Below, in pieces: positions 11,826-22,769 of a stretch of DNA of 64,000 bases (position 1 is the stretch's first letter; each line of letters begins with the position of its first letter). Origin of the DNA: Geosiphon pyriformis (lineage: Eukaryota > Glomeromycota > Glomeromycetes > Archaeosporales > Geosiphonaceae); the NCBI GenBank assembly GCA_016748015.1, contig JAAOMT010000519.1, positions 264,046 to 328,045 of the forward strand, given 5' to 3'. The translations under genes were made by a program, and so were the position numbers. The notes beneath the pieces are model-generated. The model did no database searches and was not told the DNA's origin. It saw nothing but the letters and a program-made list of their open reading frames with translations.

Positions 11826-14536
11826 CTAGGAATGCAAAGGGCTGTTTCCAATTTGACCAACATTGTAGCCATTTTGTTGGCCAGTTGCAACTCCGAGAAA
11901 TGCCGAGCCAGCAACGGAACTCAACGAGGGTAGAGTTGGTGGCAGCTGTAGTGGCTGCGGCCTGGGCAGAGATCCAGGGTACGCTGCAAAGGCCGAACGG
12001 TTCGAAGATATGTGCGAGCTATTTGTTGTATTTGAATTCAAATGTAAGACCGAATCCACGTCCGGTTTTACCATGACTTCATTAGATGAAGTTGATGTAG
12101 AGCTTAACACATTATCTTCATCCTTATAGATGCTGAAGTTATCACTATCAATCCTAAATGTAAGATGGTTGTCTGATGAGGCTGTATCTTTTCGTTGGAT
12201 GCGACGCGTTAGCTTTTAAATATAAATTTCAAAAAAATTAAATTAGCTTCGATCAAATATAGGTAAAGCATAAAATCGGCGGGAATAATAAAAATGTCAC
12301 ACATACACAAACCTTTGATGGGCCTGTGTAGGTGGGGTTTAGTATGTAGACAGTTCCCAATTTGAAAACGCGACCTTTTCGTACGGCTTTCTGCAAGGCT
12401 TGGGAAGCAGAAGCTCTGAATTTTGCATGTAACGGATAGGTGCTGTATTTTGATGATTAAGTGATAAGTCACCTGGAACACATTAACTTAAAGATGTAAT
12501 ATTTGGAATTGGCAAATACCTTTCCATTTTGTCAAATATGTGTTTCGGCTGGCTACCATCAGGATTATTGATAGCTGTTAATGCTTCAACTATCATTTCT
12601 TCATATGATGGCAAATTAGCGGTGATAGGGCTTGGTAGCAGAGCCTGTGGCGCACGAATAGTTTTTGGCATCCCTGACAATGTAGTGAGACTAAAAGCAA
12701 ACGTTGAAGATTGGGGTGCTTGTATAAGGGTTGTTGCTGGTGGAAGATGAGCATGCATTGGGGAAGTGTCTTGAAGAGAAGACGAAGAAGAGGAATAGGT
12801 ATGTACATGGGTTTGCATCGGATATGTTTGCTCTTGAACAGATGGCAATTGTCGAGCAGGCAATAAATGAGCTTCGTTAGAAAGAGCTGAACCCGGTAAA
12901 GATGATTGAGGTGGTGGGGTAGGAGATTTCATATTATTTTCAACAGTCATTTCAGCAATCGAAAGTGATTTCACATTTTTTTCTGTTTCAATAGCGCGCG
13001 CTTGATCAAACGAATTTATAACGACGTTCGGAATAGGATGAAGACCAGTCATTAATTCTGATTCTTTGAGATGGTGTGGGTATATTGGAAGATTTGGATG
13101 AAGTTTTTCGGCATGTAATACCAGATTAATCAAGATATCCATAGATAAGGAAGCGAGATATTTTTTTTTCTGTATGATAAATTACAGGAAAAGTGAACCA
13201 AAAATTTAATTAGATTTTCAGTTCAAAGCTCTACGCTCATTCCATAGCGATCTAGCTTTTTTCGACAAAATGGTTGAGAATCACGCCACCTTTTCTTCAG
13301 GGATTTCCTCTCCAGACTCGCCAATTGGTAATTCAGAGCTTTCTATTTTCCTCTTCTTGCCACCATGTTTGGCCTCTTCACATTCAGAACAAAACCATGA
13401 AGCGTCCCTGACTTCGGTAACATAATCATCAATAGTGGGTTTGTGACATTGCTGATGAAAAGGTATATCACAGGAATCACATAGAACTATGCGATTATGT
13501 TTTGGCGATTGGCCTTCATTGCAAATTGAACACAAGACATCCTCGGCAACTACAGGACTTGGCTCTCGACGAGGACGTTTTGTGATCCCTAAAGAGTCAC
13601 ACATAGAAAAGAATCAAGATCTTTATAAATTTTTTTAGAAAGTATTAAATGTGGTGCCTATAGGGAGACTTGAGCTGAATAATAACCTGTAGCTTTTCCA
13701 TTGGTCTTAGTAGTTTTCTTTGGGGGTCTCCCCACGCTTCTGGCAGACGTCTTGGGAACTATTCGGCTACCCTTTGCCGAATTTGGGGAATACATATTCG
13801 GCTTTAAAACTTTTCGTCCAAATTTTGTTATACGTTCTGTGGAATAATAATTAAAAATAAAATAAAGGCATTTGGTCTCTTTAGAAAATCTCACATATTT
13901 AAAAAAATTCTTACCTTCCGCTTCATTAGTTTGCAATTGACTACTATTTGGAATTTCTACAGTAATATTTATTTCAGTATTAGCATCAGCTTGGCTGCTA
14001 GACTGATCGATTGATGTGGTATCTTCATTTCCAGTTTCAGGAGGTGTAGGAAAAGAAGGATCAAGCTGAGGAACCGACTTAGTTTTTGCTAAAACCGCTT
14101 GGTTAAGATCCGTCCGCAAATTATTTGTAATTAGGGTAGCCGATATATCTTCTTCTAACTCAAAATCTCCATCCTCATCTCCCTAGATATGCCCATTTGT
14201 CCAAATCACATGAATTTTCCAATTAATTTAAAAAAATGAAGCTAAAGATTAAACTCATGACCACATAAGATAAAATTGTTGATTGAGATAAATTTTATGT
14301 AGTTCTCTTACCCACTCTTCGCCCTGCTGTCCGTTTGCTTTTGCATTATTTAGCGATCGAGCGTTAACTGGATTGCCAGGTAAGGGCAATCGCGTGCTAT
14401 TTGATGTACGAGGAGTATGTTGGCTACGTTGGTTAGCCGCTTGATCCGACTTTTCAGGAGTTTGTAAGCCGGTGAGTAGGTGTGAAACCTCACTTATTTT
14501 ATCGACCGTCGTTGTGACGAGCAATGTTTCGGCCAT
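11826..14536 (-). CDS. AT-hook / PHD finger / linker-histone H15 protein, 7 exons
   Basis: Predicted chromatin protein of 702 aa. Minus-strand exons are 14312-14536, 13915-14182, 13687-13836, 13290-13588, 12520-13169, 12313-12442 and 11826-12212; all phases close. Residues 1-190 are acidic and Ser/Thr/Gln-rich. GRPPKK near residue 199 is an AT-hook-like core. A PHD finger spans about 234-280, with the C4HC3 series visible from CSIC through CDSC, HQQCH and CSEC, and is followed by the basic patch KHGGKKRK. After a Pro/Ser-rich linker, about 498-575 form a winged-helix H15 domain split by the exon 5/6 junction (SYEEMIVEAL, then FRASASQALQKAV and GRVFKLG). The C-terminus is low complexity. PHD fingers read histone tails and H15 binds nucleosomal DNA, so a nucleosome-associated regulator is inferred. 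The join of exons 4 and 5 uses a GTGGCG donor and is the weakest link; if wrong, these are two genes. Confidence 0.8.
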
Positions 14537-15380
14537 TTTAATATGAGGTGGAAATACTTTGTGAAAATATCGAAATTTGGTGTCACCAAATAAAGGTTCA
14601 CCGTATTAAAAAACTTAAAATTCACTTTGCACCAAGTAATATATAGAAAATAGAGCGTAGAAGTTTGGGCTCAAGAAATACAAAACTGAATATTCGTTGA
14701 TTTAATAGGCACCAGAAATAGTGAAAATACTGTTGGGATAATAGTGATTAAACAAGAGGAAAAAAGATTTTCTATGTTTGGGACAATAGGACTTGCTTTC
14801 CAAAAAAGTTTAATATGACCAGGGTCATATTAAGCGGTGATAGAGTAAAGACGCCCCATCCCATGGCATGAGTCGTTTGCGCCCTGTGAAACAAATTCTT
14901 ACCATATGTATTTGGTTTACACGGGTTGGGTTTTATTACTGGATACTCTTGTGTACATTGACGCAATCGTTTCAGTTGAGGCACAGCCCTTTTGATGAAC
15001 AGAAAAGGAAATTTGTACCTTTCGTTTCATTTTGCTCCAAGACACGAAATAATTTTAATTGTGAAATAAATTAATCTTGATTGTCAATATTTTGATTTGT
15101 GATTTTGCAGAAATAAATGAGTTTCGTTAAGGAGTTTGGATTATTGTTCAAATTAATTCGTGGTAGTTTGGATTAATGGGAAAAAAAATCGAATTAAAAT
15201 AATTATGAACAAGTAGTATTATGACACACCTGGGGATATCATCAAACTTTCATCATTTTATGATGAGTAACTTTTTACTGATTCAAAAAGCACAGTCTAA
15301 ATAAGTTGAGTCTTGTGGTCTGTAAAAATCTTTTATCCTTTCCGCATTCATTTTTAAGAGACTCAATTTTCCGACCTGTT
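14537..15380. promoter_or_regulatory. Divergent promoter region between the PHD-H15 and ALYREF genes
   Basis: About 0.84 kb separates the two divergent start codons. It contains a perfect palindrome at 14810-14833 and a block at about 14835-15030 that is clearly less AT-rich than the rest. No convincing protein could be assembled from that block. No experimentally defined element can be named. Confidence 0.5.
14810..14833. promoter_or_regulatory. Perfect palindrome, 11-bp arms, 2-bp spacer
   Basis: Arms TTAATATGACC and GGTCATATTAA are exact reverse complements around AG. It lies about 275 bp upstream of the PHD-H15 start and about 550 bp upstream of the ALYREF start, so it could be a site for a dimeric DNA-binding protein. 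That role is inference. Confidence 0.5.
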
Positions 15381-15992
15381 ATGCCAGAACCTTTGGATAT
15401 GTCTTTGGATGACATTATCAACAGAAAACAAGGCCCTAGAGCAGGCAGAAGACGTAGAGGTGATCTTACGAGAACTTACTGTGGCCGTATTTCTCGATAT
15501 ATCGGTTCTGAAAGTCGAATCAGTGACGAGATTTTGAAAAATGAAACCAAGATATTTGTCTCAAATCTAGCCTTCAATGTCACGGAAGGGGATCTTTACG
15601 AACTTTTCAGCACCATGGTCGGGCCTGTTTGTGAAATTACTCTCGATTATGATCAACAAGGTCAGTTCAAAGGAACAGCAACGGTAACATTTGTTAGAAG
15701 AGGTGAAGCATTTAAAGCCATTGAAAGATTTCGGGGAATGACGCTCGATGGTAATGAGCTTAAAATCGAGATTATTATGACCCCTCGTAGCAACCCTATT
15801 AGCCATAGAATTGGTGGAATTGATCAGCCTTCATTAGGAAGGGGACGTGGGTTTAGAGGGAGTTTTAGGGGCTTAAGGCGTGGAGGAAGAAGAGGTAGAG
15901 GTGAGGATAGAAGACAGATAAGTAGAACAATTCCAACGCAGCAAGAATTAGACGCTGAAATTGATGCTTATATGGAGACAGAAGTAAGCTGA
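15381..15992 (+). CDS. mRNA export adaptor, ALYREF/Yra1 (THO complex subunit 4) family
   Basis: A 203-aa nuclear RNA-binding protein that would couple transcription and processing to export by loading the helicase UAP56/Sub2 and the export receptor onto mRNA. The ATG at 15381 is chosen because it places the N-terminal UAP56-binding motif (SLDDIINRK) right after the start; the frame upstream starts only with TTG. A basic Arg-rich linker follows. An RRM spans about residues 57-133, with RNP2 IFVSNL and RNP1 KGTATVTF. Next come RGG-like Gly/Arg repeats (GRGRGFRGSFRGLRRGGRRG), and the C-terminal second UAP56-binding motif ELDAEIDAYM ends the protein. The full hallmark order of the family is present. 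No intron is seen, unlike budding yeast YRA1, whose intron is autoregulatory. It is divergently transcribed from the PHD-H15 gene. Confidence 0.93.
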   Translation: MPEPLDMSLDDIINRKQGPRAGRRRRGDLTRTYCGRISRYIGSESRISDEILKNETKIFVSNLAFNVTEGDLYELFSTMVGPVCEITLDYDQQGQFKGTATVTFVRRGEAFKAIERFRGMTLDGNELKIEIIMTPRSNPISHRIGGIDQPSLGRGRGFRGSFRGLRRGGRRGRGEDRRQISRTIPTQQELDAEIDAYMETEVS

Positions 15993-16913
15993 TGCGATCA
16001 CGTCAAAATTGAGCAAGACATTTTGAATCGTTTTTCCTTTAATTGAAATCCACGACAGTAAACAAACATTAATATCAGCAAGCTGTTTGCACTAGCAAAG
16101 AAATATATTGCCGAAATGAGAAGTTGTGGCAAAAAAGGGTATCGATCCTAAACTTCAATTCAAAGAGGCTAACTTTATTAATTTAAAATTTTCAATAATG
16201 AATTATTTCTGGTACTTAAAATTTTTGTGTTATATAAGTTCTAGAGTTGGATTACCTATTTACTTTTGAGGAAAAAAATACAAATGGTTTGTTGGCCTTA
16301 TAAGGCTTATAGCCGCTTTTTTATTTCCCCTTCCTCCCCCCGAATTGTAAACCAAAGGCTATTCCCAAATACTTTAGATGACTTAACTGTTAGTTTTATT
16401 AGTTGGCGGTCTAGATAGTTTGGAAGAGTTAAAATCAAAAAGACAAAGCCTTGATTTAAGTTCAAATTCCTTGCATTATTCTATTGCCCAAAGCTGGGAT
16501 ATAGCTAATCGACCGAAATAAGATGATTTCTTAGTCGAGGAATTCTATGAAAAAATACTTTCCAATATTAAAATACAGCAGTTAGCTGGATCGTTACATA
16601 ATTCAAGGTGTTCGTAATTTATCAAGTGGATTTGATTTCTGAATGATGGGATGAAGACTGACAAAAGGCTCTTATGTCAAGTAGTACCAAATAAAATAGG
16701 AGGTAAGTATGACCTGCGTTTTTTTTGAAAGATTAAAGCTCACAGGTCATATTTTATAATTTAAATGGAAAGCGATTTACTAGAAGCCTTCTTTTTCATG
16801 TTAAATTTTTAAATTTACTGACTGTATTTCGACTTCTTCACTCCTCCAAATTTATTAAACCTTATCAATAGATCCCCCAATGCAGATTGGTAATTAATTA
16901 AATCCTCTAAAAC
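15993..16913. other. Intergenic region between ALYREF and HP1 genes
   Basis: 3' flank of the ALYREF gene and 5' flank of the HP1-like gene, both on the plus strand. A short palindrome GCCTTATAAGGC lies near 16294-16305. I see no open frame of note. Confidence 0.6.
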
Positions 16914-18547
16914 ATGGGCCCTCAGAAGTTTAGAGAGGACGAAAGTATGGGCCAAAATAGCTCATCACCATTTCTGGGAACCTCTTGTAACCCAAAGCCT
17001 GACGAGATCATTCCAGACTTGATTATCCGGAGCGGAATGCACCTGAAAAAGCCAAACAAACCTCAAAATTCAGAAGTACATTTTTTGATATTTTCTCGGG
17101 AAAAATTAGTTGATTGAGCAATTGAGAAATTTTGGTTTATTTGAAGCATCAGGCAATGACAGGAAAGCCAGCCACGAAAAACATTAACTTGAGACTCGTG
17201 TCAAACCCAAAAAGGGTCGATGAGGGTCATATTTTTTTGGGCAGGTCGAGATTAAATGATCAATCCATTGATCGAGCTTATTCACCAATTGATTTGGACA
17301 GAAACATTACCAAAAAAAATTTCCTATGAATCATCAGGAAAACAGGATTGAAAATGTTATTTGTGAAGATAATTCAAATGGTGGTAAAGAACAAAGCATT
17401 ATTTCACGGGATCGACGTTTCAGGTTAATTTTTTGCTAAAAAAAGGGATTACATGAACAAATAGCCTCCACACCACCAAACGATTACTTTAGTTTCCAAA
17501 ATAGTGATAATTTGGGAACCTCTGGCAAAACCGCGATTATTATTTCTGATAATGAAATCGAAGAGCGCATAGACGTAAGAAATATTGAAAAAAACTTTTC
17601 TCGCCAGCCAGACGACAGAATTCTGGGACAACGATATCGTAATGTAAGTTCTTTGATGATTTGAAAATGTGGAGAAATAATCTCGAAATGATTCAAATAT
17701 ATTTTCTAGGGTGCCGTTCAATTCAAAGTCCACAATAGGGGAGCTTCGAGAGATGAATGGGTTGACAAAGACTTTTTGTGGTGTATAATTTCAATTTTGA
17801 GTTTGGGATTCGAAATAGCTTTTTCTGCATATTTTAAGGATTAAATACTTAATTTCACCAATTATTAGGGATTCTAAGCTAATAAGCAACTGGTGTGATG
17901 AAATAGATTTCAAATTGAAAGAAGCTGAAAAAGATAAAGTTCTTCTCAAGTCTCCCGAGTGTATTATTCAAACTTCAGGAAAAACTTTGAAAGATCATCT
18001 AAGATATTTCAAGCTATCAAAGGGTAAAGGACAATTCCAAAAAAATGTCTCAGGCCGTCAGCGGAAGGGCTCCTTGAGTATTTAAATCCCAAGAAGGTAG
18101 TTTATGTCGGCAATTCAAATGAAGAATGCTTTGAAATAAATGGTAGAGCAGAAACTGAGCTATTTGCAAGGAATTTGAATGAAGAGTACAACAACTTTTT
18201 TTCGGAGCAGCTGCCAATTGAACAAATATTGGGTATTCGCTATGATTTCTATGGATCTGGCGATCTAATTTTCCCAGTTCAAAGGTGATATTTTCTTCAG
18301 TATTTAGTTGACTTTAAAGAGTATGTGAATTGAAATTTATATTTTTTAGAACAAATGAGGAGATTTTGGACATGACAAGGCATGAAGCGAATACCAAGTT
18401 CCCCGAAAAGGTCATTTGTCAAACAAATTCTTCAGCCCTAATTGGAAGTCATCTAAAGTTTCCATTCTTGTCAATGTGTTCAAATAGGTTCTTGAATTTT
18501 ATGAAAATCACTTAAGCTGGATGGATAATAACCAGTTTTTGAAGTGA
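16914..18547 (+). pseudogene. HP1/Swi6-like chromo and chromoshadow protein; frame broken at two A-runs
   Basis: Heterochromatin-protein-1 family, roughly 400 aa. Exons: 16914-17075, 17147 to about 17414, 17465-17643, 17710-17780, 17869-18284, 18350-18410 and 18488-18547. Exons 3-5 encode a chromodomain (GQRYRNGAVQFKV, then DEWVDKDFL and KLISNWCDEID). Exons 5-7 encode a chromoshadow domain: IEQILGIRYDFYGSGDLIF, HEANTKFPEKV, FYENHLSW. In HP1 the shadow domain dimerises and recruits PxVxL proteins. Two frame breaks are seen. After the 8-A run at 17312-17319 the frame reaches TGA at 17327 while the next frame stays open. After the 7-A run at 18039-18045 the frame reaches TAA while the next frame runs into the shadow domain. 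Each is repaired by one extra A, so assembly error or recent decay are both possible. The end of exon 2 is uncertain. The chromodomain lacks the usual aromatic cage. Confidence 0.75.
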
Positions 18548-20042
18548 AGTTTTTGGGTTTTTGTTTACATTATAAAGTCAGTATGGTTTCTACGTCAGAA
18601 ATTAACTTTTTACCAAAGCAAAATGATCTTATTAGATTTGATAGATAGCATATTTCAACATAGACTAGCTTTATTTTGTTGAAAAAGACGAGCAGCTGAA
18701 GGCAACATTAAGTTTCCTTTCAATTTTGGAGTAATTAGGACCTCAATAAGCATCGTTTATTCAAGAATCTTTGTTAAAACTAACATCGGGTGGCTTGTTA
18801 GAATAAATATACAAATTTAGTGGCTAATAATTTCAGTTCCAAAAGAAAATTCTAATTTACAGCTAATTATGTTTCAAAGTGAACTTAAAATGAATTAACA
18901 CTTAAAAAAATGTATTTTGTTTTACGAAAGGGATGATTAATCATTTAAATATCATAAAATTTTAATATTGAGAATATTTTAAACTAATATCTTTTATCAT
19001 GAAAAAGGTTCACCATGTAAGGATAATAATAAACTGGACCAATTGCAATATTATAAATTGATTTATAATTCAAAATTCATTTTTGCCAACAAAATTCATT
19101 TCGGAAGCTATAGATCTTTGAAAATTATTTCTTAGTTGTACTTTGTAATAAATCAATACAGCAAAATTTTTTAGTTTCAGATAATTTTAAAATGAATTAA
19201 AAAAAAAGTTTGTTAAATAATATATTGTTTGTTAAATAATATATTATTAGTTTTTTAGCAGATTTAAAATAATAGCAATTTTTTATAGTTTATAAAGTTT
19301 TATTTTAAACAAATTTACTTTAACAAATTTCAAATTTTAGGTTTTTATTTATTTCAAATTTTTTTTAAAAATTAAAATTTTATTAATATTAAAATGAATT
19401 TTTTTTAATTAATTTTTTATACTTTCAACTTTAATATTATTTTAGAAATTATTCAAAAGTTTATCCAGAATTATAATAAAAATATAAATAAATAAAATTT
19501 AAAAATTTGTTGAAAAAAAAAAAAAAATTTTTATTGCTATATTTAGAAATTTTAACATATTTTAGTATTTATAAAATCGCTTGAGCTTACAAAGAAGCGC
19601 TAAAAGTTTATCAACACTTTTTTTCTAGTTGTATGCATATAGTATTTATACAAAAAATTATTTGAAATTTATTGACGCGACTTTTTGAAATTTTTACTAG
19701 CGTTTTTGTTTATCTCTGAAAAAAATATAATATAATTCTCAAAATTTATTTTTACTGCAAGACGTGTAAAGTAATTAGGTAAATCATATTTTATATAGTT
19801 TTTAATATTTCGGTTTCATATATATATATATATAAAAATCAAAATATTTTGATTATTCAATTATATATAAAAATTTTTCAAAAAAAAATTATTGGTTAAA
19901 AATTGAAAAATATAACATTATTTTTATAAAAAATCGATAAAAATGTTAAATTATTTTTATAATCTTATATATTTACAAAATTTTTATTAGAATGAAAATT
20001 ACTGGTAAAATTTAAAAATCTTTTTTTTATATTGATATTTCA

Positions 20043-20045
<3 letters not shown>

Positions 20046-20075
<30 letters not shown>
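20046..20075. repeat. (ATT)n microsatellite
   Basis: About 10 copies of ATT followed by TTTATT-type degenerate copies. Confidence 0.93.
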
Positions 20076-20076
<1 letters not shown>

Positions 20077-21567
20077 TATTTATTTAAAAGTTTTGCAAAC
20101 ATACAAAAAAATTGTCATTGAAATTTTTGATTTATTCCGGTTTTAAGAAAAAATTTAATTTCAAAAATCTGAGTTAATAATGTTTTAATATATAAAAATT
20201 CATTCCATTTTCATTTTTCAAAAGCTTCTTTTGATTTTATCATTTAAAAGCATCAAAATTTTAAAGCCCTTGAGTATTTTTTAATTGTTTATCAAAAAAT
20301 AAAATTTTATCTCAATAAAGTCTTGAAGACAGGAAAGAGAAAACTCTCAACAGAGGCTATACAAAAAATATTTAACCCTATTTCCAAGATTGAAAGTTAT
20401 TAGTTAAAAGACAGAATTTATATGCTCATGCGGAAAAGCAATTTTCAAAATAATTAATAATTGTTTCCAAAATCAAAGAAAAGAAGATACACTTTTTATT
20501 TTGATTGAAAGTTTATTTGAAAAATTCAAATCATAAAGGCTAATAACTGAGATAACTAATTTATATTAATGGGGCCTTGAAACGACGCATTAGTACATGG
20601 CTAATCCTGCTTCATAAATTGATGAATTAAATATTTTTAAATAAATGGTTATTTGCCTAAATATTCATAGGTTAGAATGGAATAAAAGAACCAAATCAAG
20701 TTATAAAAAAAAAAGTTTTTTATCTAAAAAAAATTTCACATCATGATTAGATTGTTTTCATCTTATGCGCGTGCTGACAAATTGTGTGTTGTATAAACAA
20801 TGCATTAAACTTTTTCGTATCATTCATAGGGGACTGCACTTCAAAAACCATTCTCTTGCATTTGAGTTTCGCATTAAAATTTTTTCATTGTTTATTTCTA
20901 TTGTTGAAAAAACGGTGCAGTTTGGCTCAGGACCATAAGAATAGATCATCAGGTTCTTTTTTCTTTTTTTTTTCGCGCAAACAAATAGACATCAAAAACG
21001 TTTATATTCTTAAAAAACAGGTTTTTGACAAGTAGAGGTCATCGTTGAAACCCTTAAAAAATTCTTTTTCAATGTCAAAAATAATGAAGGTCCGAGTGTA
21101 CGTAGATCGACACATCACATTTTTCCGAGACCATTATAAACTAATCTTGTGGTCACAAGTTCTCCATGCAAGTAAAATTCGAAACGGGAACGTCCTCTTT
21201 GTATCAAACAAAATTTGACAGCTTTCTTTTATTTCTTATTCTCAAAAATTCATCAAAGATATTTTTTTAATCTATATTTTGAATTATTTTGCATCCAAGT
21301 CTATTTAACATTATTATTATTAAATTCTAGATTTGAGCTAAAGATAAATATAAGAGATTTTCTATTGATTACTGACTAGCATTATGTACAACGTTTTTAC
21401 AAATTACCGAATTTTTATCAAAACTTTGATTATATCTTATAGAAGCCATAAATATTTGGACATGTTATTTAAGATGTTTTAATGATCAATTTGTCAGCAC
21501 TATTTATTGGTATCATGTGGTCATCCAGAGGAATAAATGCAAAAATTTATAATAAATGTTCATTATA

Positions 21568-21592
21568 ATGATGATGATGATGATGATGATGA

Positions 21593-21638
<46 letters not shown>

Positions 21639-21639
21639 G
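21568..21639. repeat. Compound (ATG)n(TTG)n microsatellite
   Basis: About nine ATG/GAT copies run directly into about 15 TTG copies. It lies just downstream of the BTB gene stop codon on the minus strand, so it may fall in that gene's 3' UTR as (CAA)n(CAT)n. Open frames across it are low-complexity artefacts. Confidence 0.95.
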
Positions 21640-21707
21640 ATAATGATGAAAACCCTTAAGATATGTACAACCCCTAACATAAAACCCTTTTTCACTAATC
21701 AAGCTAA

Positions 21708-22769
21708 TCAATATGATTCAACTAAATTGTTCTTTGAATAGAGATTTTCTGTTTGGCCGAGACAAGTGTTACTAATAATATCGTCATGATCCAAGGTATC
21801 AACAATGGAAATTCTTAAATCGTATAATTTGAGAAGGCAATTTGAGTCGACAATTTTCTCATGCTCTATCAAATTCCAAGTTACTCCAGTCATTGTTGTT
21901 GAAATGTGTTTACCAATATCAGGTCCAAATGATGATTCGAATAATAAAAAACCGATTCGTTCGAAAGGTTCAAGCATTTTTTGTATTGTGGCCTTTATTC
22001 CTGCTGGTGGTGCATTTATGTATATGCGTAGTCGATCACATTTGTGAAAAGTCATGTCTATTGAAACTTCAAAATTTCGATTTATCAAAAACTCTTCATA
22101 GAATTTCATCGATATTAAATGGACGATTTTCTTGAGTGTTGCGACAAAATTGTCGATTTCTTTAGCAAACATTTTGTGTCGTATTGAAAACTTGGGTATA
22201 GATGGTGATGATGGTGAGGGTTTTAATTCCTCAAGTTTTGATCGAGGAATCATAAAATAATCAAGCTCTGCTTCTAACTCTTGAGGTGTTATTGCTATTA
22301 AGCCGATTACTTTGAAATATAAATAGGAATTGAGGTGAAAACCAAGAAAAAAACTAGAGTTTTTGAATAAATAATCTATTTTTATTAGAATTACCTTTGT
22401 CTGGTGTTGGAACTTTATCTGTTCTGTAAAATTGTAGGATATAACGGAAAATATGTCCATCACGATCAATAAAATATTCATTTCCGTTTGTTGGATGCAA
22501 CATGGTGTTGTTTCTCTCATGAAACATAGTTCCAAGCATCGTTTCAGGATATTTTGTTAAAGTTGACCTACATGTCTCATACTTTTAGGTAAAAATGGAT
22601 AGAAAAAGTCAGGATAAAAATGACCATTTTTTTTTAACAAACTGACATTTTTCATTGAATATTGTGTCCAAAAAAAATACTTTGCCTTTACTCCACCGAC
22701 ATTCAATACTATTCTTTCATTTGCTTCTTTTGCTAGTTCATCAAAACATTTCAATATATTATGAGACAT
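21708..22769 (-). CDS. KCTD-type BTB/POZ (T1) domain protein, 3 exons
   Basis: A 290-aa soluble protein. Exons are 22686-22769, 22395-22581 and 21708-22309; phases close. The ATG at 22769 is chosen because the frame before it begins at TTG. Residues about 19-85 form a T1-type BTB domain: ERIVLNVGGVKYETCRSTL, PETMLGTMF, EYFIDRDGHIFRYILQFYR. This is the KCTD family hallmark. In that family such domains oligomerise and often act as adaptors for Cullin-3 ubiquitin ligases. A helix follows (TPQELEAELDYFMIP), also typical, and then about 190 residues of unrecognised sequence. The junction of exons 1 and 2 only works with a GC donor (AAG, then GCAAAG), giving a GC-AG intron at 22582-22685. Confidence 0.88.

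Larger units (their letters stand above)
18548..21707. other. AT-rich intergenic region with compound microsatellites
   Basis: No gene was recognised. It holds (TA)n near 19818-19834, (ATT)n at 20046-20075 and a compound (ATG)n(TTG)n at 21568-21639. A less AT-rich stretch at about 21080-21210 has short open frames only. Confidence 0.7.

Noticed and set aside
16440-16510. AGTTCAAATTCC considered as a tRNA T-arm / B box
   Set aside because: No acceptor stem, D-arm or anticodon arm can be folded around it. No tRNA or rRNA gene was found by eye elsewhere, though a covariance search would be needed to exclude them.
21513-21741. Overlapping frames on both strands across ATG/TTG repeats
   Set aside because: Low-complexity products of the compound microsatellite.
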